Shown here one piece after another: positions 42,001 through 57,000 of a DNA stretch of 64,000 bases. The stretch comes from Nautilus pompilius (taxonomy: Eukaryota; Mollusca; Cephalopoda; Nautilida; Nautilidae). A model generated the notes under the pieces. It was not told the origin of the DNA and ran no database searches. It worked only from the letters and a program-made list of their open reading frames with translations. Made by a program: the position numbers and the translations under genes. How positions within the stretch are numbered: position 1 is the first letter of the stretch; the number at the start of each line of letters is the position of its first letter. The stretch covers positions 372,001 to 436,000 of the forward strand of contig JACATO010001426.1 of the NCBI GenBank assembly GCA_018389105.1, given 5' to 3'.

Positions 42001-45000
42001 TAAAAAAAACCCAAGCAGACAGAAGTTTCTTGTAGTGTGTAGTAAGAAATTACTAACAGAGCCAGGACGACACAGTTGAAGCAGTCCAAGGATAGCAATT
42101 AAGAACCCCTCCCCACAGAAGATAGGTTAGGGTTGTTAAGTCTAAAGCAAACCCTTCCTTGACAGATAGCCAATTAGTTGCTGACTAGATTTTCTCTGTA
42201 ACAGACAACATTTTAACCTTTGCCATTAAATGGCTGTTGAGAGAGGTTTGACTGATTGACTGAGTAGCAGCTAAAAACCCCTTTCTTAGATGTGGTAAAA
42301 AGAAAAGCTGATGATAAAATTAAGCAACATTAGAACTACACCTTGGGGTCAGAATTTATATCTTGTATGTATAAAATGCATAAATACACTTAAAAGATAT
42401 ATGAATGGTCTGCTGCATGCACACAAATGAAATTTGTATTGTGGAGCACTATACCATCCTTTACCCTCCTGACTTCCTTAAAATGTTCAGCTATCCAGTT
42501 TTCTCATCTATAAAAATACACATACACCTGCATTTACTTCTCCCTTAATATCTTTTTTTTCTTCCTTGCAGCAATGTCAGATGCACAGGTTTAGTTTACA
42601 AGATACTAGCAAGTTTTTTCTTAAGCTTCTTTAATTTTATCACAGAGTAAAATTTTCTAGCATAATCAGGCCATTTTCTGCAACCACTAGAGTGGGATTT
42701 CTAACCATAGCCTCTCTGTCTATAATGCAAACAAGCATGTTCTCTCTCAGTTACATTCTAAGATTAACATTAATAGCTTTATTTGTATATAACCTAGTGG
42801 TATTAAATAAAAAATTAGTTCTTTCTAAAAAAAAAAATAATAGAAATTTTAAAAAAACATTTATAAACCAATGGAATACATATGATAGCAGGGGCTTCGT
42901 TTTTATTTGCTTTGAATGCTCTGTTCAGCTCTGTTTTGTTGAAGGTCTCTCAAAGATGGCAATGAAGTGAGTTATTTATGAACAATGAATTCCAAAGAGT
43001 CATTTACAGACTCCACCCATCATAACCTTTGCAAAAAAGAAGCAAGTAGACAAGGTGGTTGCTGGCCTAGATGTAAAGACAACCATAATAAATATCCAAA
43101 AATATAAGCAATAAATGCATAGTGTACGAGTATGGAAAATGTGACAAGAGCGAGGCAGAAGAGTACACCACAAAAGTGAGAGTTAATCCCAAATTTTACT
43201 TGCCCAAAAAGTAATTTGAAGCAGCAATTCATTTAATTCACACTGGTAAGATAAGTAAACTAAAAAACTAATGTACTTTAGATTTTCTACCTTTTGTATG
43301 CGGAATAAGTGGAAAGAAAAATTATAGCTCTAGATTTTTTTTTGTGTGTGTATGATCATCTGAAAGATTATAAATCTTATCACAACTATTTACTGAATAT
43401 TTTCACTTTAAGAAAAAAACACTAGAATCCAATATTCTTATTTAGTATTATTATTATTTAATCTTATGTACTGGAAGTAACAACATTCAAAACTTTGACC
43501 TAACTACAAATGACAAAATCACTATGGTCATATGACCTTTACTAATAAAGATTGTTTTTACAATGACATTTACTGGAATGTTACATTTTTTATTATGATA
43601 AGATTGTTTGAGGAAAGCATGATGATGCAGGACACTGTACTGTTACAGCACAACATTCAAAACAAGTCAATTAATTTTATAAGCCAGCAGATGAAGAAAC
43701 AGTAGGCAGATGTTCCTGATAAAAGCTGGAAAGTAAATTTCAAGTGAAGCACATTGACTGTCCCATCGTTATCATTCTTGTTGGTGTGTATTATGTGCAT
43801 GACTGATAAGCTGTGAACAACTATAGAGTATATACCAGATGAATTGCTTGAATATAAGGTTACTATCGAAACAGGAAGAAATCAATCTCTGCTTTGCTGT
43901 CATAGCCAAAAATGGCTTAGAAAGTGTTTGCTGTTGACAATTCTTCTATGTAAAGGAAAACAACCTCTACTTACAAAGTCTTCGGAACATATGTCCATAT
44001 ATGTGAAAATTAATTAATTATGCTAAATATGTCCTAATCATGTTAGTGTTTTTTTGTTTTTTCTTACAAATGTACAAACCAAAGAAACAGCCTTTCTTGA
44101 GGTAAGGTGGGTCTGGGGGTGATAACCTAAAATTCTAGGAAATAAACTTACTAATAACCTAGTAAATAAAATGAGTACACAGATGACATCACAATCATTT
44201 AATAATCCAAGTGGTGCTAAGTATTTTCCATACTGAGGATAAATGAAGCTATGTAATGAGATTAATAATGGGCACGGTTAGATTCTTTTAACTGTTTCTC
44301 TGTGGCCCACCAAACTTGTTGTAAAATGGCCACTTTGATTCCTTAATAGCAATACTTTTTTATTACATAACTTACCTCGACCTACACCAAAACTCGATAA
44401 GAGTGATTTTGATTTATTTACTGCCTAAATAAGGTCATGAAGAATACCTTTTCATGGGAAATCCCAGCCCATTATATCTTTTACATGGGAAATCTTAGCA
44501 GTGAAACAGTTTAAATTTCAATAATAAACCTGATCTGGTGTGGTGCTGAATGAAATAGCTGCAAAATTGAGATATTTGGTGTTCATTTTCCCTTAAGTAA
44601 AAATGTAAATGTAGATAAAGATAGCTGGCAAGAAACCTTAACTAAATTAAAACATAAACAAAGCAAGCATATTAACTTAGTTTTCCTAGCAAATAAATTG
44701 AGTAATGACTTAATATTCTCCAGCCTAGGGTAGAGCTCTTATATATCATCAAAAGTCAGATAACCAACTTTATTGAAAATACCTGGTTAAATTAACTTAG
44801 GATCAATCTTTCCAATGACCTCAGAAAATTAAACAGAATAAATCCAAACAATATTACAAGTGTCAAGTAATGGTAAGATTTTTTAAATGACATACTATTT
44901 CTAGAACAAATTCAAACCTCAACTTCCAGTAAATAACACAACAGCCTTTAGAAATGCATTTATTTACAATTAAAACTTTAACAAATATCTAACTAAATAC

Positions 45001-48000
45001 AACAAAACAATCTCCAAGTATGGAGCCACAGCAAAATAACCTACACAGTATTACTGAATTCCCTATATATAAAAAAAGAAAGAAATACAATGACAAATAT
45101 ATCAGGTTGTTACAAGAGTTGTTGGTTTTTATATTATGTTAATTTGGGGTTCATTTTTTTGCATGCTTGTGAAGGTGTATGCAGATAAGTTATACATCGT
45201 TTTGTAGCATGAGCTTTAGCATACATTATGCAAAACCTACCTTTTAAAAATCATAAATGGATATATGCTTCAAGGTTCTGAGTAAAGCAGGGATAGAAAT
45301 GTTTTCGTGCCATTTTACTTCACGAGTTCAAACCGGGCCACAAAGCGAGCGAGGCAACTCGTAACATTAAGCAGGTATGGGGCGAGGACACAGCAAATGA
45401 GCGGACAGTACAACGATGGTTTGCCAAGTTTCGATCAGATGTGAGCCTTGAAGATAAGAAATGTAGCGGACATCCTTCCAGCTGTGATGACGACCATTTG
45501 AAAGCCTCAGCTGAAGCCAATCCAAGAAAACCCATGCAAGAAATTGCTGGAGAGCTTGGTGTAAGCACTGCAACTGTTTCCCGGCATCTTGATGTAATCG
45601 GCCAGGTGAAAAAGCTTGACAAGTGGGTGCCTCACGAGTTGGATGAACAACAAAATCAATGATTGGAGATCTGCTCTTCGCTTGTCATAAGAAACAGAAA
45701 CAACCCATTTCTTGACTGAATCATTACGTACGACAATCGAAAATGATCAGTACAGTGGCTTGACAGAGACATGCCACTTAATCATGTTCCAAAACCCAGC
45801 CTCCACTAAAAGAAGGTCATGGTCACTGTCTGGTGGACTGCAACTGGTGTCACCCACTAACTTCTTGCAACCTGGAAAAACCTCACAGCTGAAAAGTACC
45901 GTCATGATTTAAACGATGTTCATCAGAAACTCTCCCAACAATAGCTGAATCAAAGAGGCCCAATCCTACTCCAGGACAGTGCTCATCCTCATGTTGCATA
46001 AGTGACTCTTCAGAAACTGAACAGGTTGGGGTACCAAGTTCTCCCTCACACAGTCTATTCACCAGATCTTTCTCCCACAAACTACCACCTTTTCAGGCAT
46101 CTTGACAGCTTCCTCTGTATAAAATCTTTCTCCAGCCAAGCAGCAATTGAAACTGCCTTCCAACAGTTTATCGACTCAAGAAATCCAGATTTTTTTTCAA
46201 AAAATGGTATAAATGCACTTGTAACTCATTGGCAGAAGTGTATCCATTGTAATGGAACTAACTTTGATTAATAAAGTTCACATTCAGCAATGATATGAAG
46301 TCTCATTGCTGCTGTAAAAAAACCAAAACATTTGTAACCAAATATAGGTTGCTCTTAAGAGCATAGTGCTAGCACCCTAACTTTTCTATGCCTAGCAGAG
46401 ATATCTAAATTACTTCTTTGTTCTTTTTTTTTTTTTTTGATTTTACTTAAAAAAATTTTAAAAAAAAAAATGAAACATAACTATACATCTGATATTTACC
46501 AGAAACTATTACACAATTTTCCCTACTAGTAAAAATAAAACTGGAAGAAAACTGATAAATTCTGTATCTTAAAATTCTTTTGACAATGGCAATGTATATA
46601 CGAGTCTACAAAGCGATGCAATCACACATGTTCTAGATCCCTGAGAGCAAATGACATACACAAGATAGTCTGCTTTTTTTTCATTTTAATGTATTCTGAT
46701 AGCTGACAACTTTGCATTTTTTCTGAGCCCAATTTATTGTCTGCTATTTCTTTACTGCAAGATGTAACATAAGGACATTGTGGGAAAATACAGTCATCAA
46801 AGGAGGAGGAAGTTTTAAAAGTTAAGACAAGTTTCCTTCACTTTAAAAAGGACGTTTAGAAAATTAATTTTTTTTTGTTGTTTCCACCAGTACAATAGGT
46901 AAAGTATTCCAAATATTAATGACCAAACTACTAGAAAAGGATATCCTAACATCATATCTAGTCCTCCATTTGTCTTGTACTGACAAACATGTCCTGCTCA
47001 CATCAAAGAACCTGTTTTCCCTTGACCAGAAAACCATTTAGAATACTTCAATTACACCTCTCCTAAAACAATAGCACAATCTGCACCTCTGTAGTAGCCT
47101 TTTTTTGATAAGTAAGATTGTGCATGCCTACCATTATTCTAGTATATCTTTGACTGTTTACATTCATAAAAACTGCTACAAAATTGGCAGTGTACAGCAT
47201 AGCACCTCTTTAACTAAGAACACACAAGTCAAGATTCCAAATTTAAAAATGTTACCTTTTCAAAAAAACAAAATCCAAAACAAAACTACTTACTTCTCAT
47301 ACATCAGGTCATCATCAATACTGAAGTAATGTGTCTGCAGAGTGGATCGAGGCTTGTTATGATAGGTTGCAAAGTACAGCCGATCTGAAATAGACCAGCA
47401 AGCATTAAACAAAATATTAAAACAATAATTAGGAAAAAGCACTTTCTCAGTCCTAATTTAACAAAAAAAAAAAAAAATCAGTGTATTACAATTTTGATGG
47501 CATTTTTCTTTTAAAGGGAAAGTTGATATAACTAATATGAGCAATTATCTTAAGTCATGATGCATCCCCGCATCTTTGCAATAGCTATGCTTAGCAAAGC
47601 AGTGCGAGAACATAAAAGAAATGATTTGAAATTTTTTCACTGCTAGATTTTGCTATACTGATCCATCCATCACCATGCCACTCAAGTGCTAGTTTTCTCT
47701 CCACCCTAATTAGTAAATTGTATTGCATTAGAAACACACACACATACTTCGGAATCTTTTACCTTAGATGCATAGTCTGAGAATACAATTTCTGACTCTT
47801 GACTTTTTTTTTTTAAAAAAAAAGAAATCAAGTGTAATATTTTGATGCAAACAGATTCTTTACAAAGTTGGTTAGCAATCCCACCTACCAGGTTTTGAGC
47901 TTTTGTACGAACTCTCTTTGAAAATCTTAATCTTCAAAGTGAACAGAAAAAACAAAAAAAAAATCTCAATTGCCTATTAGTAAAGAATTACCAACCACCA

Positions 48001-51000
48001 CCACCCCCACACAGTTAAAGCTGGTTTCTAAAACCATTAAGTTAAAATTGTGCAAGTAGCAGTTTCTCTAAAAGCATACCATTTCAAACACCACCTGCTT
48101 TTAGCAACTTTAATTGCTAAGCTATAAAGCAATAAGCCGCATAATATCGAACAGGTAGGAAAAACATATTCCATTTGTTTATCAACATTCATGGCTACAA
48201 GAGTTAGTATATATGTATGGATGTGCATAAATTTAGCATTAGAGACATTGAAGTTAAGGAGTGTATTATTAATGAAGAAATTTCTTTTTTCTTTCCATGT
48301 TTTCTTTCTTTCTTTCTTTCTTTTACAGGCCAGAACTCAACAAAAACCCAGTTCTCTGAATTCGTCAGATTTGGAACATCACATGACAAGCATTTTTTAA
48401 AAAAATATCTTTATGCTTAAGTCTACCGTTACGATCGATCACCAGTGTGGATATACGAACATGTTCACGTGCAGTTTTAAGTATTCATTTTGTACTCCAT
48501 GGTCTAGGGTTACTGAAGATGCAGAAAATAAATAGAATGGGAAATCATTTTCTTCGTGCGCATCAAACTTTCAGCCATACCCACCACCTCCTAACAATGA
48601 AGCAGCTGTGGTGATACTCTCTCAGTCAGCTAAAACCTGTGTTGTAGAAGTAACTTAATGACTGCACTAGAACTCAACTGCAGTGGAATGAAGCATGAAG
48701 ATATCTGATAACTTAGATCATTATCAAGCAAAGCACCACAAAAACTGCTTGACAGTTCTACACACTGATACAAGTTGAAAATGTTTCTGTTTTAGCAAAC
48801 AAGTTAGGCTTTTATCAGATTCACAGCAAGTGAAAAGATATGCTTGTTTGCCATTTGGTTGTTGCTAGGCAACTCCCCTGCAACAGGCTATCTTTACACA
48901 ACCACTAGAATGGGCACCAACATTTGTTTTTTTTATTAGAAATGTATTTAAACTAAATTCAATAATTATTCAACAAGAGACAGCATTATCAGGTTATTGA
49001 TGTTCAGAAACTAAACTATTAAAAAACTTTTTTTTACCATATCATTATCATCATAATAAGCAAATGTTGATATCATTAAATGTATTCTGTGCAAAAAACC
49101 AAACAATATGTATTAAAACATGTAAAGTCTTGATGCCACATTAATATATATATTTGTGATGTAGCACACATTTCTTTTACCATTCTCCTCCAATATACTG
49201 AGAAAATATAGCAACAACATGCCACCACCTAGAGGCTCAATTATAACTAACTAATATTCCTTTAAAGATAACATCAAAGTGTCGTAACTACAAGTGTAAT
49301 ATTTGGATGCTATATATCTTCAATTTAGTGAAATTTTCTTTGTTTAAAAATAAAATCATCTTGTAAGTAAAATTAAAATACCTCATCTGCAATACCCAGT
49401 AATCGGCTGATCTTAGCCTCAGCTGTTGGTGGCGAAAGAAAGAACAAAAAGAAAGATAACTTGTTCACTTGGATAGTAATGTACCAGTCAACCACATGCT
49501 TATTTATATATTTATAGTTGTATCAACTTTTGGCATGAGGTACTTCTTCTAAACAATTTTTGTCCAATGGTTGATTACCCATAAATGGCACACCAAGATA
49601 TTTATAAAAGAAAAAATAAAAATCTATTTAGTTACTCACTGCAGAAGCAGTTGCGTCCTTGCAAACTTCCTGTTCAAAAGCTGGCATTATTTCCCTAACA
49701 TGGAAATCTCACAGATGATAACCAGGCAGGAGGAGGATTGTGCAACAATGGCTTACGCAAATGTTGCCAGTCAACCTAGACTTCAACCAACCCAACAAAG
49801 AACCTACCAGAAATCATCTGATTATTTGGGAGAAAACCAATCAGAATGGAAGGACAGTGCTTTGAGAGAGAGAGAGAAAGAGAGAGGAATCAGGATAAGT
49901 GAACATGCTATGTACTCTGCTAATTTGCCGTGACAGTTAAATAATAAGTGACAAACCCTCTCATAGCTGCCTCTGTACAAGCTCTGGTGTAGAAAGGAAA
50001 CAACGCAATCTCCTTTAAGCTTGGAATAACAATCTGACAATACTGTGAAACGTTTTACGATAAGAGTTGTACCCATAGAAAATGCTTCAATTTCACAGCA
50101 ACTGCAGGTACAGCTACTTTTATTTTAGTTTTAATCACCTCAGTTGTTTTCTCAGTTTTATGAATTAATGAAAACAAAACACCTTTCCAAAAAGAAAAAT
50201 GGTAAATCAACTGCATTTTTTAAATTGGCAACAGCAATAATAAGCATTTTAATTTACAGACAACTTAATTTCTACAAGCTTAAACTAGTTTCTTTAAAAA
50301 AAAAAAAACAAATTGATAAACTTAGCAGGGAGAATGCATAATGCCCCTTTTCCTATTCTGAAGGTGAAGAATCATAAGGTACAGAGTACAGCAAATACGA
50401 TAAACAAACCTGTTTTACTCCTAGAAGCTTATTAAAATTACATTTTTTCAAAAATATTATCCGCATGTCTATATATTAAATATTCTACAGGTTAAGTTAT
50501 GTAAAATTGTATTAATTATATACACATAAAAAAGAATAAATAAAATAAAACTTTTTCCCCATAAATACTAAAAAAACTGAAATATAATTTTTTTTAAAAA
50601 ATCATGAAAACATTTATATAAAAAAATGCAAATTCCATACATCTCTCTCTCTCCTCTTTTAGAATTACAATATCCTCAACATTTCACAATATGTAAACAA
50701 CATGCAAATCCAGGAAAAGATATTAAAGTTATCTCCTGTTCTCTGACTCTGTGGCTACACATTAAATTGAGTCATCGTAGAAGTGTGTGGTTATCTCCGT
50801 AGAAAACGAGCCAAAAAAAGTAGGTAATTCAAAACAGTTAAGCCACATAAAATCTATAGTATATTGTTACTGAAATTTCCTTAAGAGTTTATGGCATTAC
50901 ACAGATACACATGAAAAACAACATCTCTATATCAGTATATTCCCCATAACTGCCCATTGGTTAGAAGTCACTGATATTCTAAAAGGGTGGCTAGTTTATG

Positions 51001-54000
51001 GAGTTTCTAAAAGCGAAAAAAATTGATTTGCCAAACATTTCTTGCAATCTTTTTATTATTACTCAATTATCTATTTATTTTTTTTTTAATTATCAACTTC
51101 TCACAACACACATATAAATGATACTTTCAAATAACACAAGGTTAACACTAATTTGTATATAATCTATGTAAAAGCTGGGATTCCATTCCATGTCAGTACA
51201 GAATGCAACTTCAATACCAAGCCATCTTCCACACTGCAACACAGGACAGGTTGGAAGGCTAATGTTTTTACCTTACTTACTTGACCAGATTTCCATTAAA
51301 GTCTGTACAATAAACAGTTTTGTTTTACTTAATTTGCATAAAGGGAATAAGTTATAATTAGGGACATGATAATACTAGTACATATATTGGACTAGCAGCT
51401 AACTTTAAAAAGTCATTTTATTCAGTGTAATGAACACACCTTCCCCGAAATGGTGCATTGAAAACAAGTTTTAACAAATTCAAAATATGTGGCTAATTAA
51501 ACCCAAATTCTAACACACCCACACGTACAATGTCCTAAAAACATGTAAACAAACACTTTCCTATACCCTAGTAAACAAAGATATTGCTAGATACAATTTC
51601 TTCTTTATACATCAGACAACTCAAACATAATACATACACTACAACAGGTGTTAAAAATGTCCATTGGCATCAACAGTCATTACAGCATCTGACAACAGAC
51701 AAAAATGACAAATTTTCACAGGAATAGCTATTAAAGCATCAATAATTCTATTTGAGTTTACAGATGCATCTGGTTTTGTGATATACGCCTTGTTCTTTAA
51801 CACATACCACATAAAAAAATCTGGTGGTACGAGATCTGGAGACATGGTGGTTACTCAAGCTGCACACATCATCCAACCTACCTCTATTCATCAAAAAATG
51901 CCCATACATTTTTCCAGACATCAGATATATGTTGCACTCCATGGTACTATCATCTGGGCTTCTGAATGAAGGGTGTCCTAACATTAAGATACAGAAGCGT
52001 GCATGCATCTATTTTGGGACACCCTATATGCATATAAGGAAAGATTGACACTAGGGATTCTAAAACAAAATTTCTCGTTGATGCTAAGTAACATTGAAAT
52101 CCCTTTAATCAATAAGTAATTCTTCTAATTTCTTTCTGTAAAAGGCATTGTTTAAAATAGGTGTTTTTCAGAAGACAGAATATCTACCTGCATGCAGTTT
52201 ACATCAAAAAACGTTATCCTGAAAAACAGCACATCAATAGTCACAACAGCTACAAGCCACCCTTCACCTGAAAGATGTGCAAAGCATATTGGCATTTCTT
52301 AAAATAAAACTGAACTAATCATAATTCCTCACTTATGGAAGAAAAGCTAATAGCCAAGAAAAAATGGGTGTTCAAATGCTTGCTTCTTATTTGATCAAAT
52401 TTATGCAATATGAATGTTTCCCCCATTGTCCTCACAAATTTTGTCCAACGTGTGTCATGTTTATCATGCACAAATTAACAAAATTTGAATATTCTGTCAT
52501 TACCCTCCACCCTGTTCGACTGGACTGTTCCACCCTCGCTTGGAAGTCTGCTTAGGTGTTTCTGCTGCACCTTATGAATGCCACTGGATATATTTGGCAC
52601 CTCTTTTCATCTTTTATTTTCAACTGTAGTCAATATCTTGTCTGTTACTGTAACTAATATTGTGTTGACAAACATTGGCTACCATTGTTAAAAAAAAGAA
52701 AAAGCACAAGTTAAACCTTCAAATTTATTTACGCATCTTCTGAACCATCATACCTAACATTCTTAATTAGCAACACCCTCACATGAACCACGGGAAGGGG
52801 AAAATATATTCCCTCAAAGTTGAAAATGCAAATTTGAAACCATATCACTGGTCTCAATGTACTGCTTTTGAACAATCAGCAATTGATTAAAGACCCATGC
52901 CTCCTGGCATGATACTTGCAGCGTTTTAAATTAAATCATGGTGTACAGACTCTGCTTTGTTTTCAGTGGCTCAGATTTTACTCAAAGACTGTATTATTGA
53001 GTGTTAGCATTTTGTAGGTGGTTTGTCACTCAGCATTGTTGACAACATTATTGTTTTTATCATATAACTGTTTGCACACCTCCCCACCCTTCAAAATTCA
53101 TCCCTACAGGCTTCAGTAACAATATTCATCATTACCAAGCAGGCCATTTACGTACATTATCTACTACCACTCAATACTGTCCACCATTCTCAAGTGTTCT
53201 CCTTTTGATTTCTCACATATTTTACTAAAATAGACACATACTAATCTGTCCTCTAAAAATCATTTTTTCACATCTAAGTGTCAGAACTAAATGTTTAGAA
53301 TTAAATATCTTATGTACTATGGACATTAAAATGAAAAACCTAGCCAGATACTATTATAGTGATGTTTTATCAGCTGGATTTCATTTGAAAATCCCTAGTA
53401 TGTATTTTCGTTTTTTCTAAATTTCTTCTTCCACTTTTTTAACTTATAGAAAGGCAGATTTTAACTATTTATTCTTGCTTGTGGTGATAGACTATATGTG
53501 AGTTGATACCAAGTATCAGTCTGCCGCAATGCAATGTGCTTCATTTACAAAATGCAGCAACCTTGTGCTGAAATTTCATTTCCCTTTCAATATGTACAGA
53601 TAATCTTTTGGTATATCAAAACCTCCATTCATTCAGTGGGCATTACATATTCTTCACTGGCTTCTGCTTGACCCAGTCTTCAATACAAACAAATAATACC
53701 AAATGTTATTACTAGTATATGATCAGGTTAATTTTTTTTAAAGTACCGTTATGTATGAGCATTCTGCATTTTTAAATGCCATTTATCAACTCAGTAAACT
53801 TTTTCTTTAGCCAAAAATAATAAAAAAACATTTAAATTTCTAGTAAAAAAATTTTAAAAATCTATGTATATTAACAAAAAATTTTTAAGAGGTTTTAAAA
53901 CAATTTGTATTAAAACTTAATCTAATATATTTTCAATTGTTTGTGGGACTGTTTGTTTGTTAGTTACTCTTTAAATACAAAACTGTAGCACCTAGAGGCC

Positions 54001-57000
54001 CCAAGGTTTGGGTGTAGGTATTTCAGAATCTGGGCAGGGTTTTAAGCTACCTCCACATTGGCCTTGAAAGCTGTTTTGAAGCCGCCAAACACTGCTTTTC
54101 AAGACCCTTATAAATCACACTTAGTTCACCGCACTCATTCAAAATAGGCGACCTAGCAGCCTCAAATTATAGTGAAAGTACCTAAGGACTCAGGACAAAA
54201 AAAAAGAAAAAAAAGGCAGGATCCATGAGTATCAGACCTGACCTCATTTCCTTTGAATACAAATGAAACCAGCTCCCTATAAATTTCGGCTTTCATAAGA
54301 CCATCAATAAAGAGCAGGGACATCACTTAAAGTTGTTGGTCTCAATTTGGCTGGTCCCCTGCATGTTGGATGTTCAAGAGTTGACTAAAACAAAAATCTG
54401 TTTTGCTTTTCACCCCAAAGAAAAATTAGAAAACAATGTCTATAAAGAGGCTCTTATAGAGCAAAGTTAAATTTAAGTGTACAGATTATAGAATGTTAAG
54501 TGTATCATTAGCATCAATTCAATGTTTATTCAATGATTGTGATTTTTATAAAAATAGAATTTCTGCTTTCTTTTTTGTTTTTCAAATTGATATAAAACCT
54601 TTTTTTTATATATATATAAAAACCATTTTCTTTCCCCGTGCAGCAAGGAGTGCCCCAACTAGTTGATGATGATAGTAGTGTTTTTAATAACTTTTCTGAA
54701 GCTATCTAGTTTGTTTTTTTTTTTTTAAATTAACCCTTTAATTAAGAAATTATTAGCTTTTTTTTCCTTTTTAGTTTTTGTTGTTTAAACCTAGAGTTTT
54801 GTTGTGTTTAAAACGTGTCAAGATATTTGTACGTGGGCTAGAAAACTACTAATTTCAAACCATTTCTCTCTTCTTTGATGATCATAATAATCTAAGAATC
54901 GATCCCAATTTACAGAATAACAATAGTTTAGAAATGTATGAATTATTTCATCTTGCAAACCTATAGTTGTTTTCAAAAAAAAAAAAAAAAAATCTTATTT
55001 ACAGGACTCTTAATTCTGTTTAAGGAAAACTTTCATTTTCTAGCTGTGTCTCAAAGGAACAACCAAAGTTATTTGTCCAAAATAATCTTTAAGCTTTACA
55101 GAAAGTAATGATCAAACCTGCTTGTTTTCTTGAACTAATATTATATTCCATATAGTCAATAATTCCTGATGGTCCTGCAGTTTTTTCTATACTAGGGATG
55201 TTCAAATAAAACCAGATCAGATGTTATTATCATGGTGATGCTATTTCAGCCAGGTTTCATTTAAACATCCCTACTACGTAGGGTAAATTTCAATTCTGAA
55301 TTATTCCTAGCTAAATTATGGTTCTGTCAGCTGACTAGATCTGATTCTACTTTGCTTGCTTTTTCCAGTTAATGGTTAATACCCTGGGGACTTAGCTTTA
55401 TCATTTGGTAAGGTGCCTGATGAGTACAACACAAACTATATCTTCAACTTCCACTCTAATTTGTTTGTTTTTTGAAAATAACAAATAGAATGCAGTCTAC
55501 TCGTAAAATGTTGCAGCCAAGTTTAGACAATTACTAGGCAAAAATCCAACACTTCATTAAATAATTATGGACAAATACTTTATAAGTGTATTTTTTAAAA
55601 AAAATTTTTAGTATTTTAATATGTTAAGAGAATAACCAGTTCAGAAAGCATGCAGAGATAAATTAACACATTCTAATACTTTCTTACACACATTTTTGTG
55701 CTCCCAAGAAAAATAAAATATCAAAACGGCTTTGATTTCCTGTAGGAACCATTTAAGAATCAGCAGGGAAAGCAATAACAATTATTCCAAAATCACTCAA
55801 GCAAAACTAAAATATCTTAAAGTCATCAAAAATTTGCTACTCTTAGAAAGTAATTTTCTGAAAGAAGAAATATCAATATTTGGTGTCACTTATATAATTA
55901 ATTATACTGTTTTTTTTTTATCAGAGATTACATGGCAGGTGAAGATTTTTCTTACATACTGTCAAACCTGTTTTATAGATTATTTCAGTTTCTTGTCTTT
56001 TGTAGATTTTTAAAACAAATTTAAAAAAAAAAAAAAAAACTTAGATATTAACTAAGTGTTCAAAAAGTTGTTATTTCTTAGAAACATTCGATACATAATT
56101 TTAAAGAAGTTAAAGGTAAAGAGTGGGGTCAGAGGGAGGGAGGGAGAGAGTGTGGAGTGTGTGTGTGTATTATATATATAGTGTGTGTGTGTATATATAT
56201 ATAGAGAGAGTGTGTGTATATATTATATATATATATATAGTGTATATATATATAGAGAGAGCGAGAGAGAGAAACTCTTAAATTCTACTCTGCAGATTAA
56301 TAGATACCAACACTAATTCTAAAAGTCTAAAGTTTTGTTATTTTTTTTTTATCAGAGAATACTTTTTTGGTTACCTTTGTGCAATAATTATTCTCTACAA
56401 ACTAAAACAAAGCGCATTAATAATTTAAACTGTTAGTTATCAAACGACCCGACTTTTACTCAAGTTATATTAAAGAGACTGAAAAAAGGGGGTGTGGTTT
56501 TACCTGTCAAATTTTATAGGGATGTTAGAAAATACAAGGAAGAAAAATCAATCTATTTCCAGCCTCATTTTGGAATGTTTTAAATTTATTTCAGTAAGTT
56601 TCTTAAAATATGAACCGTTTTCAGTGGCAAGGAACCCATTCTACTCGTCAATGCACATTACAAGGATATAACTTACAAACTGTAGGATAAAGGAAGGTCC
56701 TGACCCTGTCTCATCGTATTCAAAGTTTAAAAGACCACAAGGAATGGTCTTATTACGTCTGTTGGAAAACCTGGAATTCCGATATAGAGAAGTAGGGGCT
56801 TCAACCTAGAATAATTACTATATCTTGTCATACTATATATAAATAATCTGTTGGTTTAAAGTGTGTAAAGCTCCTTGCTGTTTAAATACTGGTGTGTAGT
56901 CGGGACTATTCAACACAGACAGGTTTATGAGGAAAACTGGCAATAAATCCTGACACGACACGCAGCAGTTTATGAATGAATGAATGAATGTGTGGTGATC

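Larger units (their letters stand above)
39779..47293. other. CDC14 intron 2
   Basis: A 7.5-kb intron. A Hsmar1/cecropia-like mariner (45101-46345) and a LINE tail relic (46870-47105) lie at its 5' (high-coordinate) end. The 39.8-45.1 kb part is AT-rich; I see nothing in it. Confidence 0.6.

Noticed and set aside
49370..49440. Minus-strand stretch resembling an exon, ending GATGAG before GTATTT, between exons 1 and 2
   Set aside because: Its frames do not fit the exon 1 to exon 2 phase (the phase that would fit has a stop), whereas 57713-57758 joins exon 2 perfectly.
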